From assembly GCA_047600765.1 (NCBI GenBank), contig JASGKF010000002.1:1550001-1614000 (forward strand): DNA of 64,000 nucleotides, given 5' to 3'. Shown here piece after piece: positions 20,649 through 29,538 of the stretch. The first letter of the stretch is position 1, and each line of letters begins with the position of its first letter. Below the pieces are notes generated by a model that was not told the origin of the DNA, did not search any database, and saw only the letters and a list, made by a program, of their open reading frames with translations. Source of the stretch: Viridibacterium sp047600765. GTDB lineage: Bacteria > Pseudomonadota > Gammaproteobacteria > Burkholderiales > Rhodocyclaceae. Position numbers and translations under genes: made by a program.

Positions 20649-23339
20649 ATGGCTGACATGAGCGTGGCGGATTTCGCCACGGAACTGAAGATGCCTGCGT
20701 CTGCACTGCTTGAGCAGTTCCAGAAAGCGGGCGTAAGCAAGGGGACGCCGAGTGACAGCGTCAGCGAGCAGGACAAGACACGTCTGCTCGACTACCTGCG
20801 TCGCTCCCACGGTGAGACCGAACCCAAGGCGAAGATCACGCTGACGCGCAAGCAGACCAGCGAGATCAAGGCCGTCGATTCGACTGGCAAGTCGCGCACC
20901 GTCAACGTCGAAGTCCGCAAGAAACGCGTCTTCATCAAGCGCGATGAGTCGGAGCTTGCTGCCGAGCCTGCACCGGAAGCCGTTGTTGCTGCGCCGGAGC
21001 CCGTTGTCGAAGCGCCTGCACCGATGCCTGAGCCGGTCGTGGAAGTCGTGCCGCCTCCTGCGCCCGAACCGGAACCGGTGGTGGTCGCAGAGGTGGTTCC
21101 CGAGCCTGAGCCGGAACCTGTTGTGGAAGCCCCCGTGGCTGCTGCAGCGCCGGAGCCTGTTCGTGAAGAGAAGCTGACGGCACGTCAGCTTGCTGACAAG
21201 CGTCACTCCGAGCTGCTGGCTCGCCAGGCTGCCGAATTCGAAGAGAAGCGTCAGCGCGAAGCTGCGCGCAAGGTTGCCGATGAGGCACGCCGTGTCGCAG
21301 AAGAGGCGCAGCGTGTGCAGGCGGAGCAAGCCAAGGCTGCTGCTGCGGCAAAGCCTGAAGGCAAGACCGGTACGCTGCACAAGCCAACCAAGACCGACGA
21401 CAACAAGCCCAAGAAGGCTGTCCAGCCTGATCGCAACGCCAAGGTCGAAGAGGCCAACAAGCGTCGCACGATCAAGACGCGTGGCGACAGCGGCACGGGT
21501 ACGGGTTGGCGTGGTGCCAAGGGCGGTGGCCGTCATAAGCAGCACGATCAACAACCGTCCTTCAATGCACCGACCGAGCCGGTCGTGCGTGAAGTGCATG
21601 TGCCCGAGACGATCACCGTCTCCGATCTCGCCCACAAGATGTCGGTCAAGGCCACTGAAGTCATCAAGAAGATGATGATGCTGGGGCAGATGGTCACCAT
21701 CAACCAGGTGCTGGATCAGGAAACCGCGATGATCGTCGTGGAAGAACTGGGTCACACTGCGATTGCGGCCAAGCTTGACGATCCGGAAGCTTTCCTGGAT
21801 GACGGTGACGAGCAGAAGGATTTCGCACTGGAGCCGCGTGCTCCGGTCGTGACCGTCATGGGCCACGTCAACCACGGCAAGACTTCGCTGCTCGACTACA
21901 TCCGTCGCGCCAAGGTGGCTGCGGGTGAAGCCGGCGGCATTACGCAGCACATTGGCGCTTATCACGTCGAGACGGCCAAGGGCATGATCAGCTTCCTCGA
22001 CACCCCGGGTCACGAAGCCTTTACGGCAATGCGTGCGCGTGGTGCCAAGGCGACCGACATCGTCGTGCTGGTTGTTGCTGCGGATGACGGTGTGATGCCG
22101 CAGACCAAGGAAGCCATCCATCACGCGAAAGCGGCGGGTGTGCCCATCGTCGTGGCGGTCAACAAGATCGACAAGCCCGAAGCCAACCCCGAGCGCGTCA
22201 AGCAGGAGCTGGTCGCGGAAGGCGTGGTGCCGGAAGAGTACGGTGGCGATGCCATGTTCATGCCCGTGTCGGCCAAGACCGGTAAGGGCATTGATGAGCT
22301 GCTTGACGGCATCCTGCTGCAGGCAGAAGTGTTGCAGCTCACAGCTCCGAAGGAAGCGCCGGCCAAGGGTCTGATCATTGAAGCGCGTCTCGACAAGGGG
22401 CGCGGTGCGGTGGCAACCATGCTGGTGCAGAGCGGTACGCTCAAGCGCGGTGACGTGATTCTCGCTGGTGCGACCTTCGGTCGTATCCGCGCCATGCTCG
22501 ACGAGAACGGCAAGAACATCAACGAAGCGGGTCCTTCGATTCCGGTCGAAATCCTTGGTCTGTCAGACGTGCCTGCCGCTGGTGATGAAGTCATGGCACT
22601 TGCTGACGAGCGCCGTGCGCGTGAAATCGCCCTGTTCCGTCAGGGCAAGTTCCGCGATGTGAAGCTCGCCAAGCAGCAGGCCGCCAAGCTCGAATCGCTG
22701 ATGGACCAGATGAAGGAAGGCGAAGTCAAAGTCCTGCCCCTTATCGTCAAGGCCGACGTGCAAGGTTCGCAAGAAGCGCTGGTGCAGTCGCTTTCCAAGC
22801 TGTCCAACGAAGAAGTGCGCGTGCAAGTCATCCACGGTGCCGTGGGCGCGATCTCCGAGTCGGACGTCAACCTTGCGCAAGCATCCAAGGCTGTCATCGT
22901 GGGCTTCAACATCCGCGCTGATGCCGGTGCGCGCAAGCTGGCCGAGAGCTACGGTGTAGACATCCGCTACTACAACATCATCTACGACGCGGTGGATGAG
23001 GTGAAGGCGGCCCTGTCTGGCATGTTGGCGCCGGAGAAGCGCGAGCAGGTCACGGGTATGGTCGAGATCCGCCAGGTCTTCGTCATCTCGAAGGTTGGCA
23101 CCATCGCCGGTTGTTATGTGATGGAAGGCTTCGTGAAGCGCAGCTCGCGTGTTCGCGTCTTGCGCAACAACGTGGTCGTCCACGACGGCGAACTGGACTC
23201 GCTGAAGCGCTTCAAGGACGACGTGAAGGAAGTGAAGTCGAACTTCGAGTGCGGTCTGTCGATCAAGAACTTCAACGACATCGCCGAAGGCGATCAGCTG
23301 GAAGTGTACGAAATCCAGGAAGTCGCACGTACGCTGTAA
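20649..23339 (+). CDS. infB: Translation initiation factor IF-2
   Basis: 896 residues from the ATG at 20649 (MADMSVADFATELKMPAS), preceded by GGGGGAG. The N-terminal IF2_N domain is followed by a Pro/Glu/Ala/Val-rich linker (about residues 105-180) and a Lys/Arg region. The GTPase begins near residue 398, with G1 GHVNHGKTS, G3 DTPGH and G4 NKID, followed by domains II-IV that bind fMet-tRNA. IF-2 places initiator tRNA on the 30S subunit. The linker DNA is repetitive (GAGCC/CCGGAA) and also produces a long antisense open frame that is not a gene. Confidence 0.97.
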   Translation: MADMSVADFATELKMPASALLEQFQKAGVSKGTPSDSVSEQDKTRLLDYLRRSHGETEPKAKITLTRKQTSEIKAVDSTGKSRTVNVEVRKKRVFIKRDESELAAEPAPEAVVAAPEPVVEAPAPMPEPVVEVVPPPAPEPEPVVVAEVVPEPEPEPVVEAPVAAAAPEPVREEKLTARQLADKRHSELLARQAAEFEEKRQREAARKVADEARRVAEEAQRVQAEQAKAAAAAKPEGKTGTLHKPTKTDDNKPKKAVQPDRNAKVEEANKRRTIKTRGDSGTGTGWRGAKGGGRHKQHDQQPSFNAPTEPVVREVHVPETITVSDLAHKMSVKATEVIKKMMMLGQMVTINQVLDQETAMIVVEELGHTAIAAKLDDPEAFLDDGDEQKDFALEPRAPVVTVMGHVNHGKTSLLDYIRRAKVAAGEAGGITQHIGAYHVETAKGMISFLDTPGHEAFTAMRARGAKATDIVVLVVAADDGVMPQTKEAIHHAKAAGVPIVVAVNKIDKPEANPERVKQELVAEGVVPEEYGGDAMFMPVSAKTGKGIDELLDGILLQAEVLQLTAPKEAPAKGLIIEARLDKGRGAVATMLVQSGTLKRGDVILAGATFGRIRAMLDENGKNINEAGPSIPVEILGLSDVPAAGDEVMALADERRAREIALFRQGKFRDVKLAKQQAAKLESLMDQMKEGEVKVLPLIVKADVQGSQEALVQSLSKLSNEEVRVQVIHGAVGAISESDVNLAQASKAVIVGFNIRADAGARKLAESYGVDIRYYNIIYDAVDEVKAALSGMLAPEKREQVTGMVEIRQVFVISKVGTIAGCYVMEGFVKRSSRVRVLRNNVVVHDGELDSLKRFKDDVKEVKSNFECGLSIKNFNDIAEGDQLEVYEIQEVARTL

Positions 23340-23364
23340 GCAGCATCGATGTTTTGGTGCGACG

Positions 23365-23394
23365 ACAACGGGCCGTGTGGCCCGTTGTTGTTTT
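23365..23394 (+). terminator. Terminator-like hairpin between infB and rbfA
   Basis: A perfect 10-bp stem (ACAACGGGCC, loop GTGT, GGCCCGTTGT) followed by TGTTTT. It lies inside the operon, so it may act as a partial terminator or RNA-stabilising end that lowers rbfA-truB expression relative to infB. Confidence 0.65.
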
Positions 23395-23417
23395 GAAAAT
23401 GCAGAAAGGGCATTGCC

Positions 23418-23822
23418 ATGCCGAAAGACTATTCTCGCAGCTCGCGCGTTGTCGAACAGATCAAGCGCGAACTGGCTGAACTCATTCGCCTCGAAGTGAA
23501 GGATCCGCGCGTCGGCTTCATCACGATTACCGACGTCGAGATCACGCCGGACTACGCACACGCCAAGGTGTTCTTTTCGTCGTTCAAGGGCAAGGATGCC
23601 GCTGACGAGGCGATCAAGGGCTTGCGCAGCGCCAGCGCTTTCCTGCGCCGCGAACTTGGCCGCCGGGTGCGTATCCATACGACGCCCGAGCTGCACTTCC
23701 ACTACGACAACTCCATCGAAGAGGGCACGCGTCTTTCCGCCATCATCGACAAGGCCATGGAAGACACCGCACCGGCAGATGAAGAAACTGGTGACGGTGC
23801 AGAGGGCGACAAGTCCGCATGA
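23418..23822 (+). CDS. rbfA: Ribosome-binding factor A
   Basis: 134 residues with a KH-like fold: SRSSRVVEQIKRELAELI at the N-terminus, then VGFITITDVEITPDYAHAKVFFS and the C-terminal PELHFHYDNSIEEG. RbfA binds the 30S subunit for late 16S maturation and cold adaptation. It overlaps truB by four bases (ATGA). Confidence 0.95.
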   Translation: MPKDYSRSSRVVEQIKRELAELIRLEVKDPRVGFITITDVEITPDYAHAKVFFSSFKGKDAADEAIKGLRSASAFLRRELGRRVRIHTTPELHFHYDNSIEEGTRLSAIIDKAMEDTAPADEETGDGAEGDKSA

Positions 23823-24748
23823 ACGAGCAGCGTCCGCGCAAGGTATGGCGTCAGGTGCATGGCGTGCTGTTGCTCGACAAACCGGACGGCATGACATCCA
23901 ACACGGCTTTGCAGAAGGCGCGCCGTGCCTGTTCAGCTGCCAAGGCTGGACACACTGGTACGCTGGATCCCATGGCGACCGGTTTGCTGCCGGTGCTGTT
24001 CGGTGAAGCGACCAAGTTTTCGCACATGCTGCTTGATGCCGACAAGACCTATCGTGCAACTCTGCGTCTTGGCAGCATGACCACGACGGGGGACCGCGAA
24101 GGCGAAGTGCTCTCCGAGCAGGCTGTGCTGTGCACCGAGGCTGATGTACGTACTGCCGCAGCGGGCTTTCTGGGCGAGATCGACCAGGTGCCGCCGATGT
24201 ACTCGGCACTCAAGCACGAGGGCAGGGCGCTGTACGACTATGCGCGGCAGGGCATCGAGATCGAGCGCAAATCGCGACGTGTCACGATTCTCGAACTCGA
24301 GGTCGAGTCGGTTGCGCTACCGGACGTGCAGATCCGCGTTCGTTGCAGCAAGGGTACCTATATCCGCACGCTGGCAGAAGACATTGGCAAGGCTCTTGGC
24401 TGCGGCGCACATCTTGTTGCCCTGCGTCGCATCGCAACGGGGCCGCTGACGCTAGAGCATGCAATCAGCCTGGCTGAGCTGGAGGCGCTCGATGAGCCGA
24501 TGCGTGAATCGCGACTGTTGGCGCCGGACAGTCTGCTAGCGCATTTGCCCGCTGTGCAGTTGGGGGGCGAGCTGGAGCAGCGTTTTTCGCATGGCAATCC
24601 CGTGCGCATGGATCAGGGCACAGCTCCCAGGGGTGAGGTTCGCGTCTACGGCGAGCGATTCATGGGGCTCGGCCGGATCCAGGACGACGACATGCTGCGC
24701 GCCGTGCGCCTGGTGGCGTGGAATGACGAGCAGGGCAGCGTGGCCTGA
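23819..24748 (+). CDS. truB: tRNA pseudouridine(55) synthase
   Basis: 309 residues. It makes pseudouridine 55 in the T-loop of tRNAs. The catalytic loop GHTGTLDPMATGLLPV with the nucleophilic Asp lies near residue 45, after GVLLLDKPDGMTSN. The C-terminal PUA-like part is present. It is the last gene of the operon and converges with the next gene, leaving 29 bases. Confidence 0.95.
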   Translation: MNEQRPRKVWRQVHGVLLLDKPDGMTSNTALQKARRACSAAKAGHTGTLDPMATGLLPVLFGEATKFSHMLLDADKTYRATLRLGSMTTTGDREGEVLSEQAVLCTEADVRTAAAGFLGEIDQVPPMYSALKHEGRALYDYARQGIEIERKSRRVTILELEVESVALPDVQIRVRCSKGTYIRTLAEDIGKALGCGAHLVALRRIATGPLTLEHAISLAELEALDEPMRESRLLAPDSLLAHLPAVQLGGELEQRFSHGNPVRMDQGTAPRGEVRVYGERFMGLGRIQDDDMLRAVRLVAWNDEQGSVA

Positions 24749-24777
24749 CACCGCCGATTGCTGTCCGCCGGGGCGTG

Positions 24778-25380
24778 TCAGCGTAGTGTGGCGAGGTGGT
24801 CAACGTCGTTCAGGCTGTACTCGCCTGGTCGGCCATCTTCATCAAAACAGAAACGATTGATGCAGCAGTTCTCCTGCTTGAAGCTCGTCCACTCCAAGAC
24901 GGGGCGTCCCAGCAGCTGTAGCACCAGTGCCCGGTTGATGCCTTCGTGTGCCGCGATCAATATCTTGCGAAACGGCTGTGCGTGCAGGTCGGCGAGAAAT
25001 GCCGAACAGCGTTGCCAGACGTCGTCAATCGTTTCTCCACCGGGCGGGCGATACACCCAACGCAGCGCACCACTGGCGGCCAGGGCGTCCTGATAGACCT
25101 GCACCGATTGGCCTTCGAAATCACCGAATGAACGCTCCTGCAGGCGCAAGTCGAGCTGCACGGGCACAGCCCTGTCCTGTGCAACGGCTTCTGCCGTGTG
25201 GAGGGCGCGTTGCAAGGGACTGCTGACGATGTGATCGAACAGATCATCGCGTAAGGCGTCGGCCAGTGCGTTTGCCTGCAGCAAGCCGTTTTCACTCAGC
25301 GCGATATCGCGGCGGCCTTGCAGCAGTTTTGCGGCGTTGCTGGCTGTCTGGCCGTGGCGGACGATGGTGATGTGGCGCAT
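24778..25380 (-). CDS. Histidine phosphatase (phosphoglycerate mutase-like) family protein
   Basis: 200 residues starting at the ATG at 25380 (MRHITIVRHGQT). It has the RHG phosphohistidine motif ITIVRHGQTASN, the arginine/glutamate core SSPLQRALHTAEA and LQERSFGDFEG, and the second catalytic His in IAAHEGINRAL. Members dephosphorylate small metabolites such as alpha-ribazole phosphate (CobC) or sugar phosphates. No cobalamin gene is adjacent, so no substrate is proposed. Confidence 0.9.
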   Translation of the reverse strand: MRHITIVRHGQTASNAAKLLQGRRDIALSENGLLQANALADALRDDLFDHIVSSPLQRALHTAEAVAQDRAVPVQLDLRLQERSFGDFEGQSVQVYQDALAASGALRWVYRPPGGETIDDVWQRCSAFLADLHAQPFRKILIAAHEGINRALVLQLLGRPVLEWTSFKQENCCINRFCFDEDGRPGEYSLNDVDHLATLR

Positions 25381-25435
25381 CAAGCTACAGGCAGGAGGAG
25401 AGCGGAAGAGAGACGGAGGCGAGTAGCCGGCCAGC

Positions 25436-26056
25436 TCACGACGCAGGGTCCTTGTTGTTCATGCTGATCTTGACGAGGTCCACCACATTGCTGATGCCCA
25501 GTTTGGTCATCAGGCGAGTCTTGTGAACTTCTACGGTTCGTACGCTGATGTCGAGCTCTGCGGCAATCTCTCGGTTATGGCGGCCGCTCACCACGTGCTG
25601 CATGACTTCGCGTTCGCGGGGTGTCAGCTTGTCCAGGCCCTGCTGGTTGCGCGCTTTCTCCGATAGCGCGTTACGGTGCTTCGTCTCGCGTGCGAAGGCC
25701 TCTTCGATGGCGGCAATCAGGGCGTCGTCGTCGATGGGTTTCTCGAAGAAATCATGGGCGTTCGCCTTGAAGGCCTGACGCGCGACGCTGGCATCGCCGT
25801 GCCCCGTGATGATGATGATGGGCAGCAGGCAATCCAGCTCGTTGAGCCGCGTCTGTAGCGCCAGTCCATCCATGCCCGGCATGCGCAGATCGATCAGCAG
25901 GCAGCCCGTCCAGCCCGGCTTCCAGGCCTGCAGGAAGCCTTCCGCACTGGCAAAGACCGCCGTGCGATAGCCACGCACTGCGAGCAGCAGACTCAGCGCG
26001 TCGCGCACCGAAGGGTCGTCGTCAACGATGAAAACGGTCAGCTCATGCTGCGACAT
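25436..26056 (-). CDS. FixJ/NarL-type response regulator
   Basis: 206 residues. The receiver domain covers about residues 7-120 (FIVDDDPSVRDAL, phosphoacceptor Asp56 in LLIDLRMPGMDG, Thr in IIITGHGD, Lys in FFEKPID). A LuxR-type helix-turn-helix occupies about 140-200 (LTPREREVMQHVVSGRHNREIAAELDISVRTVEVH). The ATG at 26056 is preferred; it overlaps the end of the sensor kinase gene by 14 bases, so the two are translationally coupled and form a pair. The regulated genes are not evident. Confidence 0.92.
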   Translation of the reverse strand: MSQHELTVFIVDDDPSVRDALSLLLAVRGYRTAVFASAEGFLQAWKPGWTGCLLIDLRMPGMDGLALQTRLNELDCLLPIIIITGHGDASVARQAFKANAHDFFEKPIDDDALIAAIEEAFARETKHRNALSEKARNQQGLDKLTPREREVMQHVVSGRHNREIAAELDISVRTVEVHKTRLMTKLGISNVVDLVKISMNNKDPAS

Positions 26057-27620
26057 GTGCAGCTTTCTCCGTGAATGGCAGTTCGAATGTAAACACGCCC
26101 TGCGTTCCGATCTCGGCCCACAGTTTGCCACCGTGCGTCTCCACGATGGCCTTGCTGATGACCAGCCCCAGGCCCAGACCGCTCGACTTCGATGATACGA
26201 AAGGCTCGAAGAGTTTGCCGGCAATCGAGGCTGACACGCCAGGGCCGTTGTCACGCACGGTAACGCGCAGCCGGCCGCCAGCCAGCACGCGTGCCGTCAC
26301 TTCGATCAAGCCGGACACTCCTTGCTGCAGGGCGATGGCGTCACTTGCGTTGGCGATCAGATTGCGCAAGACGAAGCCGATCTGCATGCGGTCGAGTTGC
26401 GCAATTGCCGCCTCAGGTACATCCAGAACCATCTTGATGCCCTGCGCTGCCAGCTTCTCTTCGAAAGACTGGATGGCTTCCTTCAGCATGTCGCCGACTT
26501 CAACGATCTCCAGCTTCAGTGTGCCCGCGCGGAAAAACTCCTTGAGTCGGCGCACGACCTCCGCAGCACGGGTCGATTCCGCGGCGAGGCGGCGAATCGT
26601 GTCCTGCAGCAGTTCGCCGGTCTGGCCATTGTCGAGCAGGTATACACACGCCTTTCCATACGCAGCGATGGCAGTGATCGGCTGGTTCAGTTCATGTGCC
26701 AGCGCGGTGGCCATGTCACCGGCGGCAGCGAGACGCAGTGAGCGCTTCATGTCTTCTTCTGCGCGGCGCAGTTCATCCACGACCATCCCGAGGAAGAAGC
26801 CTACCAATGCCAGTGCTGCGTCCAGCAACTGGAACTCCACCACCGAGTGCACGCCACTGCGTCCCCACTCGGCGCCGATGATCACACCGACCTGCATCAG
26901 TGTGGCAGCACAGATGGCGCCAATGAAGCCATGCCGCGCGGCGGCCCACACCAAGGGCGGAAACAGGAAGTAGAAGTGACTGGACTTGGGGTGGAAGGGG
27001 GGCAGGAAAACCAGCACGAGCATCAGTACCGACAGCAGGCCGTAACCCAATGCTTCCCACTGCAGCAATGTGTCGCGTATGCGCTGCCGGCCTTCCTGGC
27101 TGGAGAGGGTCCAGATGATGGGCATCGCGACAATCAGGCCGACGAGATCGCCGACGAGGAACTTGGTGAATGCCGAGAGCCATTCTCCATCCGGAATCAG
27201 GCCGGTCAGGTCGAGGAACAACAGATAGCCCAGGCTGTTGAATGTCGAACCAACGACGATGACGCCCAGCCACACCAGCAAGTCACGCCGGTTGTTGAAC
27301 AGTGCAATGTTGCAGAAACGTCGCAGGGCCGTTCCCATCGCGCCGTAGCCGGCAACCAGCCAGCATGACAACGCGATAGTGACGATCCAGCCTTCGGGTA
27401 GCCCGCGTGTCACCCATTCGCTGAGCATCAGTGCCAGGAACCAGAAGGGCGCGATGCTGCGGCCACGATGCAGCCAGAACACGATGCCCAGCGCAGGTGC
27501 CGGATTCCAGGGGGTGATGTTGAGGCCGAACAGCGGCTCGATATAGCTCAGGCGATCCAGCGCCACATAGGTTGCGACAAAGAGCAGCGACGGCAGGTAG
27601 CGGCGGAAAAATGCGTGCAT
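26043..27620 (-). CDS. MASE1-domain sensor histidine kinase
   Basis: 525 residues from the ATG at 27620 (MHAFFRRYLPSLLF); upstream in-frame sequence is not coding-like. Residues 1 to about 300 are eight or so transmembrane segments with the MASE1 pattern (NITPWNPAPALGIVFW). They are followed by a dimerisation helix with the phosphoacceptor in ALAHELNQPI (near residue 320) and a HATPase domain (N-box LIANASDAI, G1 RDNGPG, G2 GLGLGLVISK). MASE1 senses an unknown, membrane-associated signal. It is coupled to the FixJ-like regulator gene. Confidence 0.93.
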   Translation of the reverse strand: MHAFFRRYLPSLLFVATYVALDRLSYIEPLFGLNITPWNPAPALGIVFWLHRGRSIAPFWFLALMLSEWVTRGLPEGWIVTIALSCWLVAGYGAMGTALRRFCNIALFNNRRDLLVWLGVIVVGSTFNSLGYLLFLDLTGLIPDGEWLSAFTKFLVGDLVGLIVAMPIIWTLSSQEGRQRIRDTLLQWEALGYGLLSVLMLVLVFLPPFHPKSSHFYFLFPPLVWAAARHGFIGAICAATLMQVGVIIGAEWGRSGVHSVVEFQLLDAALALVGFFLGMVVDELRRAEEDMKRSLRLAAAGDMATALAHELNQPITAIAAYGKACVYLLDNGQTGELLQDTIRRLAAESTRAAEVVRRLKEFFRAGTLKLEIVEVGDMLKEAIQSFEEKLAAQGIKMVLDVPEAAIAQLDRMQIGFVLRNLIANASDAIALQQGVSGLIEVTARVLAGGRLRVTVRDNGPGVSASIAGKLFEPFVSSKSSGLGLGLVISKAIVETHGGKLWAEIGTQGVFTFELPFTEKAAHVAA

Positions 27621-27954
27621 GGACGAATGGTGCGGGATGTTGCGCCCGACTGCCAGACCGGAACACGCGTACGGGATGCACTTAGTTCTGTTGGTCGGAT
27701 CGGCAAGCTGCCATGCGATCAATGACTTGTGTGCAAACGGCGGCTGACGTGGCGGCAGGGACTCACTTAAGGGAGGTAGCGAATTTTGCGGTCGGCCTGT
27801 CTTCCGTAGGATCAGTGCAGCGTTGAGCTCGCCGCCGCGCCGCAGTCCGACAAGCCCTGTGATGACCGATCCGATACAGACCCTCCGTATTGAAGCCTCC
27901 ATCGACGCAGTCAATGGCCGTGAGTCCACTGCTCAGGGGAGCTGCCTCATACCC

Positions 27955-28569
27955 ATGCGCCACCTGCTCGTACCCATCGCGTCGCTGGAAGAGGTTGACA
28001 GCGCGGTGCGCTACGCCCGCTTGCTGGCCGAACGCCACATCACCGTCCGCATCACCTTGTTGAGCATCGAGCCGGAAACATCCGGGGCACCGGCGAGCTC
28101 CGGTAGTTCGATCGCGGTGAATGCCTGCGACCTTTCCAGTATCACCTTGCAGGCCGCGGTTGCGCGCGTGCAGGCCGCTGACGTCCCGTGTTGTCTGCTG
28201 ATCCGCAGTGGTGAGCGTGTGTTCACCATCCTCGACGTCGCCGAGCAGCTCAACTGCCAGGAGATCGTGGTGTCTGCGGCAAAACCTGCATTCATTCTCG
28301 GCGCCATGTCCAGTGGCTGCCTGGATCGCCTGCTGCGCGCGCAACGCAGCATCCCCGTGATCCTCATCGAGAACACCGGCACTGCCGGCGCCGGATCAGC
28401 GAGAGCCGCCTCGCCTGAAGCGGGGCAGGCCCCGGATCACGATGACGGCGCTGAGGCGCCCACACCCACTGCGCGGGTGTCACCTTTGCCGCGCTGGCTG
28501 GCATCGCTGCGCAACTGGTTTTCCCCTCGCAGCCCACGCCCTGCTGGCGCGGCCCTGGAGCGCTCATGA
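27955..28569 (+). CDS. Universal stress protein (UspA-like) with extended C-terminus
   Basis: About 204 residues from the ATG at 27955 (MRHLLVPIASLEE), where the USP fold begins; GGGGAG lies upstream. An in-frame ATG at 27862 would add 31 residues without homology. The domain has AVRYARLLAERH, VRITLLSIE, a middle helix and EIVVSAAKPAFI. The typical ATP-binding GxxGx9GS is changed to GAMSSGCLDRLL, so nucleotide binding is uncertain. After residue about 145 there is a Pro/Ala-rich tail ending in WLASLRNWFSPR, which may form an amphipathic membrane-tethering helix. It is divergent from the histidine kinase gene. Confidence 0.75.
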   Translation: MRHLLVPIASLEEVDSAVRYARLLAERHITVRITLLSIEPETSGAPASSGSSIAVNACDLSSITLQAAVARVQAADVPCCLLIRSGERVFTILDVAEQLNCQEIVVSAAKPAFILGAMSSGCLDRLLRAQRSIPVILIENTGTAGAGSARAASPEAGQAPDHDDGAEAPTPTARVSPLPRWLASLRNWFSPRSPRPAGAALERS

Positions 28570-28579
28570 ACTGGAGAGA

Positions 28580-28646
28580 GGTAGCAACAAGAGGCACCGG
28601 CGTACCGGGTGATGTTGGCCCGGTACGCAAGAGTGTCGTTGCTGCC
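28580..28646 (+). other. Long structured hairpin before the methyltransferase gene
   Basis: Three helices stack into one rod: GGTAGCAAC (28580-28588) with GTTGCTGCC (28638-28646), GGCAC (28593-28597) with GTGTC (28633-28637), and a perfect ten-base pair GCGTACCGGG (28600-28609) with CCCGGTACGC (28619-28628), closed by a nine-base loop. G-U pairs are allowed at two places. No T-run follows, so it is not a plain terminator; it could be a cis-acting RNA, an RNase III processing site or a repeat element. Confidence 0.5.
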
Positions 28647-28660
28647 ATCGAGCCTGCTGA

Positions 28661-29521
28661 ATGGATTGCATGACGAGCAGCATCGCATCACCACAACAGA
28701 TACGCCCCGAGGCGTACGTACAAAACGAGGAGACTGAAGTGTTCAGCATCACCATGAACGCTGTTCGTGGGCGCATCCAGCAGTGGGAGCTGCTGGTTCG
28801 ACCGCGACAGCAAGTGGCCCAGCGCAAGGCCGCACCCTGGAAGCGTAGCTATCAACCCGTGGTGGCAAATCTTTTACGTGAGCGCTCGCCGCGCAACGTG
28901 CTTGACGTGCCGAGCGGAGAGGGTTGGCTGAGACCGGAGCTGGACGACTGCTGCGTCCTCGACGGCATCGATCTGTATGCCGAGCGACCTGCGGGCTATC
29001 GCGGCTTCACGCGCCAGAATCTCGATGACGGCCTGCCCGAGACCCTCGGCCGCTATGAGGCCATCGTCAGTTGTGAAGGCATCGAGCATTTCGGCAACCC
29101 CGAGCTGTTCTTCCGCACCGCCCGCCGTCATCTGGTGCCGGGTGGCATGCTCGTCGTCAGCACCCCCAACACCTGGCATCCCGCTGCACGCCTGCAGTAC
29201 CTGTTGCGTGGCTTTTTCCCCAGCTTTCCGTGCCTGGTCGGGCGCGTGCAGCGTGGTGATCACATGCACATCATGCCGTGGTCATTCCCGCAGCTATACC
29301 TGTACCTGCAGCTCGCCGGTTTCAGCAATATCCGCCTGCATGGCATACCTGAACGACAGCCCAAGCATCTCTTCGAGTGGCTGTTCGGTTTGCCACAGGC
29401 ACTCTATTGCCGCCACAAGCATCTGCGGGCCACATCGCCGGCGCAGCGTGCCTTCTGGCATCAAGCAGGGTCACGCCAATCACTGTTTGGTCGACGGCTC
29501 GTCGTCACGGCGAGCGCCTGA
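28661..29521 (+). CDS. Class I SAM-dependent methyltransferase
   Basis: 286 residues (an ATG nine bases downstream at 28670 is also possible). A Rossmann-like core is visible: NVLDVPSGEGWLRPEL (SAM-binding motif I), DGIDLY (acidic loop), EAIVSCEGIEHFGNPELFF and LVPGGMLVVSTPN. This is the Methyltransf_11/23 type used on small molecules or glycans. The last 100 residues, with many aromatics (HIMPWSFPQLYLYLQ), probably form the substrate lid. It is followed after about 17 bases by an unknown membrane protein. Confidence 0.85.
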   Translation: MDCMTSSIASPQQIRPEAYVQNEETEVFSITMNAVRGRIQQWELLVRPRQQVAQRKAAPWKRSYQPVVANLLRERSPRNVLDVPSGEGWLRPELDDCCVLDGIDLYAERPAGYRGFTRQNLDDGLPETLGRYEAIVSCEGIEHFGNPELFFRTARRHLVPGGMLVVSTPNTWHPAARLQYLLRGFFPSFPCLVGRVQRGDHMHIMPWSFPQLYLYLQLAGFSNIRLHGIPERQPKHLFEWLFGLPQALYCRHKHLRATSPAQRAFWHQAGSRQSLFGRRLVVTASA

Positions 29522-29538
29522 GAGGAGTGACGACACGC

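Noticed and set aside
20976..21180. Tandem repeat array in infB
   Set aside because: The GAGCC/CCGGAA repeats encode the ordinary Pro/Glu/Ala/Val-rich linker of IF-2 and have no independent function.
19130..22124. Two long minus-strand frames opposite nusA and infB
   Set aside because: They mirror strongly conserved genes, with composition set by the acidic and Lys-rich codons on the other strand.
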